A model generated the notes under the pieces. That model was not told the DNA's origin and did not search any database. It saw nothing but the letters and a program-made list of their open reading frames with translations. A stretch of DNA of 6,479 nt from Bacillota bacterium (lineage in GTDB: Bacteria > Bacillota_B > Desulfitobacteriia > Desulfitobacteriales > Desulfitobacteriaceae). The translations under genes were made by a program, and so were the position numbers. The stretch lies in NCBI GenBank assembly GCA_021779415.1, contig JAJYAS010000205.1:1-6479 (forward strand). The letters run 5' to 3'. Shown in pieces: positions 6,231 through 6,479 of this stretch (position 1 is its first letter; every line of letters begins with the position of its first letter).

Positions 6231-6479
6231 TTATTTTGCAATGCCCGTTTTCTCATTGAACTGTTCAATTAGTTTATCCAGTTCAGGTCCCATTTTGTGC
6301 AACTTGCCCCAATAATTATCGTAATCGTACCATTGGGCATTCAGCTCATCCAGATCATACTCTTGTTGTTCAATCCACGTGTAATACTTAAGGTTATGAA
6401 TGCGCTTTTTGCTTTGGTACGTTAACTCTTCCATACTGTCGGTTCTTACGCCCAAAACATTTCTGTTATGGTCAATGGC
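6231..6479 (-). CDS. C-terminal 82 residues of a gene cut by the window edge; possibly a PLP-dependent cysteine-synthase-like enzyme
   Basis: The minus strand is open from the right edge to TAA at 6231-6233. There is no true start here: a TTG at 6455 lies mid-frame and upstream codons continue to the edge (AIDHNRNVLGV...). The fragment is rich in aromatic and charged residues: SKKRIHNLKYYTWIEQQEYD, then LNAQWYDYDNYWGK, then an amphipathic tail LDKLIEQFNEKTG. From memory, an 'RKRI.NL.YYTWVEQQG' tail occurs at the C-terminus of clostridial PLP-dependent proteins annotated as cysteine synthase family, but the lysine and substrate loops that would prove this are outside the window. The protein looks soluble, with no membrane segment. 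It ends 71 bases before the amidohydrolase start with a terminator-like hairpin between. That it is coding is firm; its function is a weak call. Confidence 0.6.
   Translation of the reverse strand, partial: AIDHNRNVLGVRTDSMEELTYQSKKRIHNLKYYTWIEQQEYDLDELNAQWYDYDNYWGKLHKMGPELDKLIEQFNEKTGIAK

Overview
The window reads as a chromosomal segment of a Gram-positive, spore-forming type anaerobe, most plausibly a clostridial Peptococcaceae-like organism (Desulfosporosinus or Desulfitobacterium type). The hints are G-rich Shine-Dalgarno sites, hairpin-plus-T-run terminators, a LytS-type membrane sensor fused to a KinA-like kinase core, and a long YeiH-like transporter. The organism call is inference from gene style. 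All five genes lie on the minus strand, so transcription runs from high to low coordinates.

Reading in the direction of transcription: (1) at the right edge, the last 82 codons of a truncated gene, perhaps a PLP-dependent enzyme of the cysteine-synthase type; (2) a strong hairpin with a T-run (6178-6217) that sits directly against the ribosome-binding site of the next gene; (3) a 459-residue metal-dependent amidohydrolase (4780-6159) that looks like 8-oxoguanine deaminase; (4) a 147-255 base spacer with an imperfect inverted repeat and no visible terminator; (5) a large orphan sensor histidine kinase (1837 to about 4524, or 4632 with the longer start) with a five-helix LytS sensor, about four PAS domains and a sporulation-kinase-like catalytic core; (6) a 20-bp-stem terminator (1785-1831); (7) a leader with mutually exclusive hairpins; (8) a YeiH/PF03601-family membrane transporter (165 to about 1646); (9) the start of a small gene (1-128) at the left edge, which is too short for routine ORF calling but has an excellent ribosome-binding site.

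The terminators split the window into units: the edge gene plus amidohydrolase (linked only if the hairpin is read through), possibly running on into the kinase; and, separately, the transporter with its small downstream gene. No response regulator is present, so the kinase is an orphan here. The kinase gene is visibly more AT-rich than its neighbours. The main points worth a second look are the terminator abutting the deaminase RBS, the divergent substrate-region motif of the transporter with its small partner gene, and the likely misplaced starts of the kinase and transporter if the longest ORFs are used.
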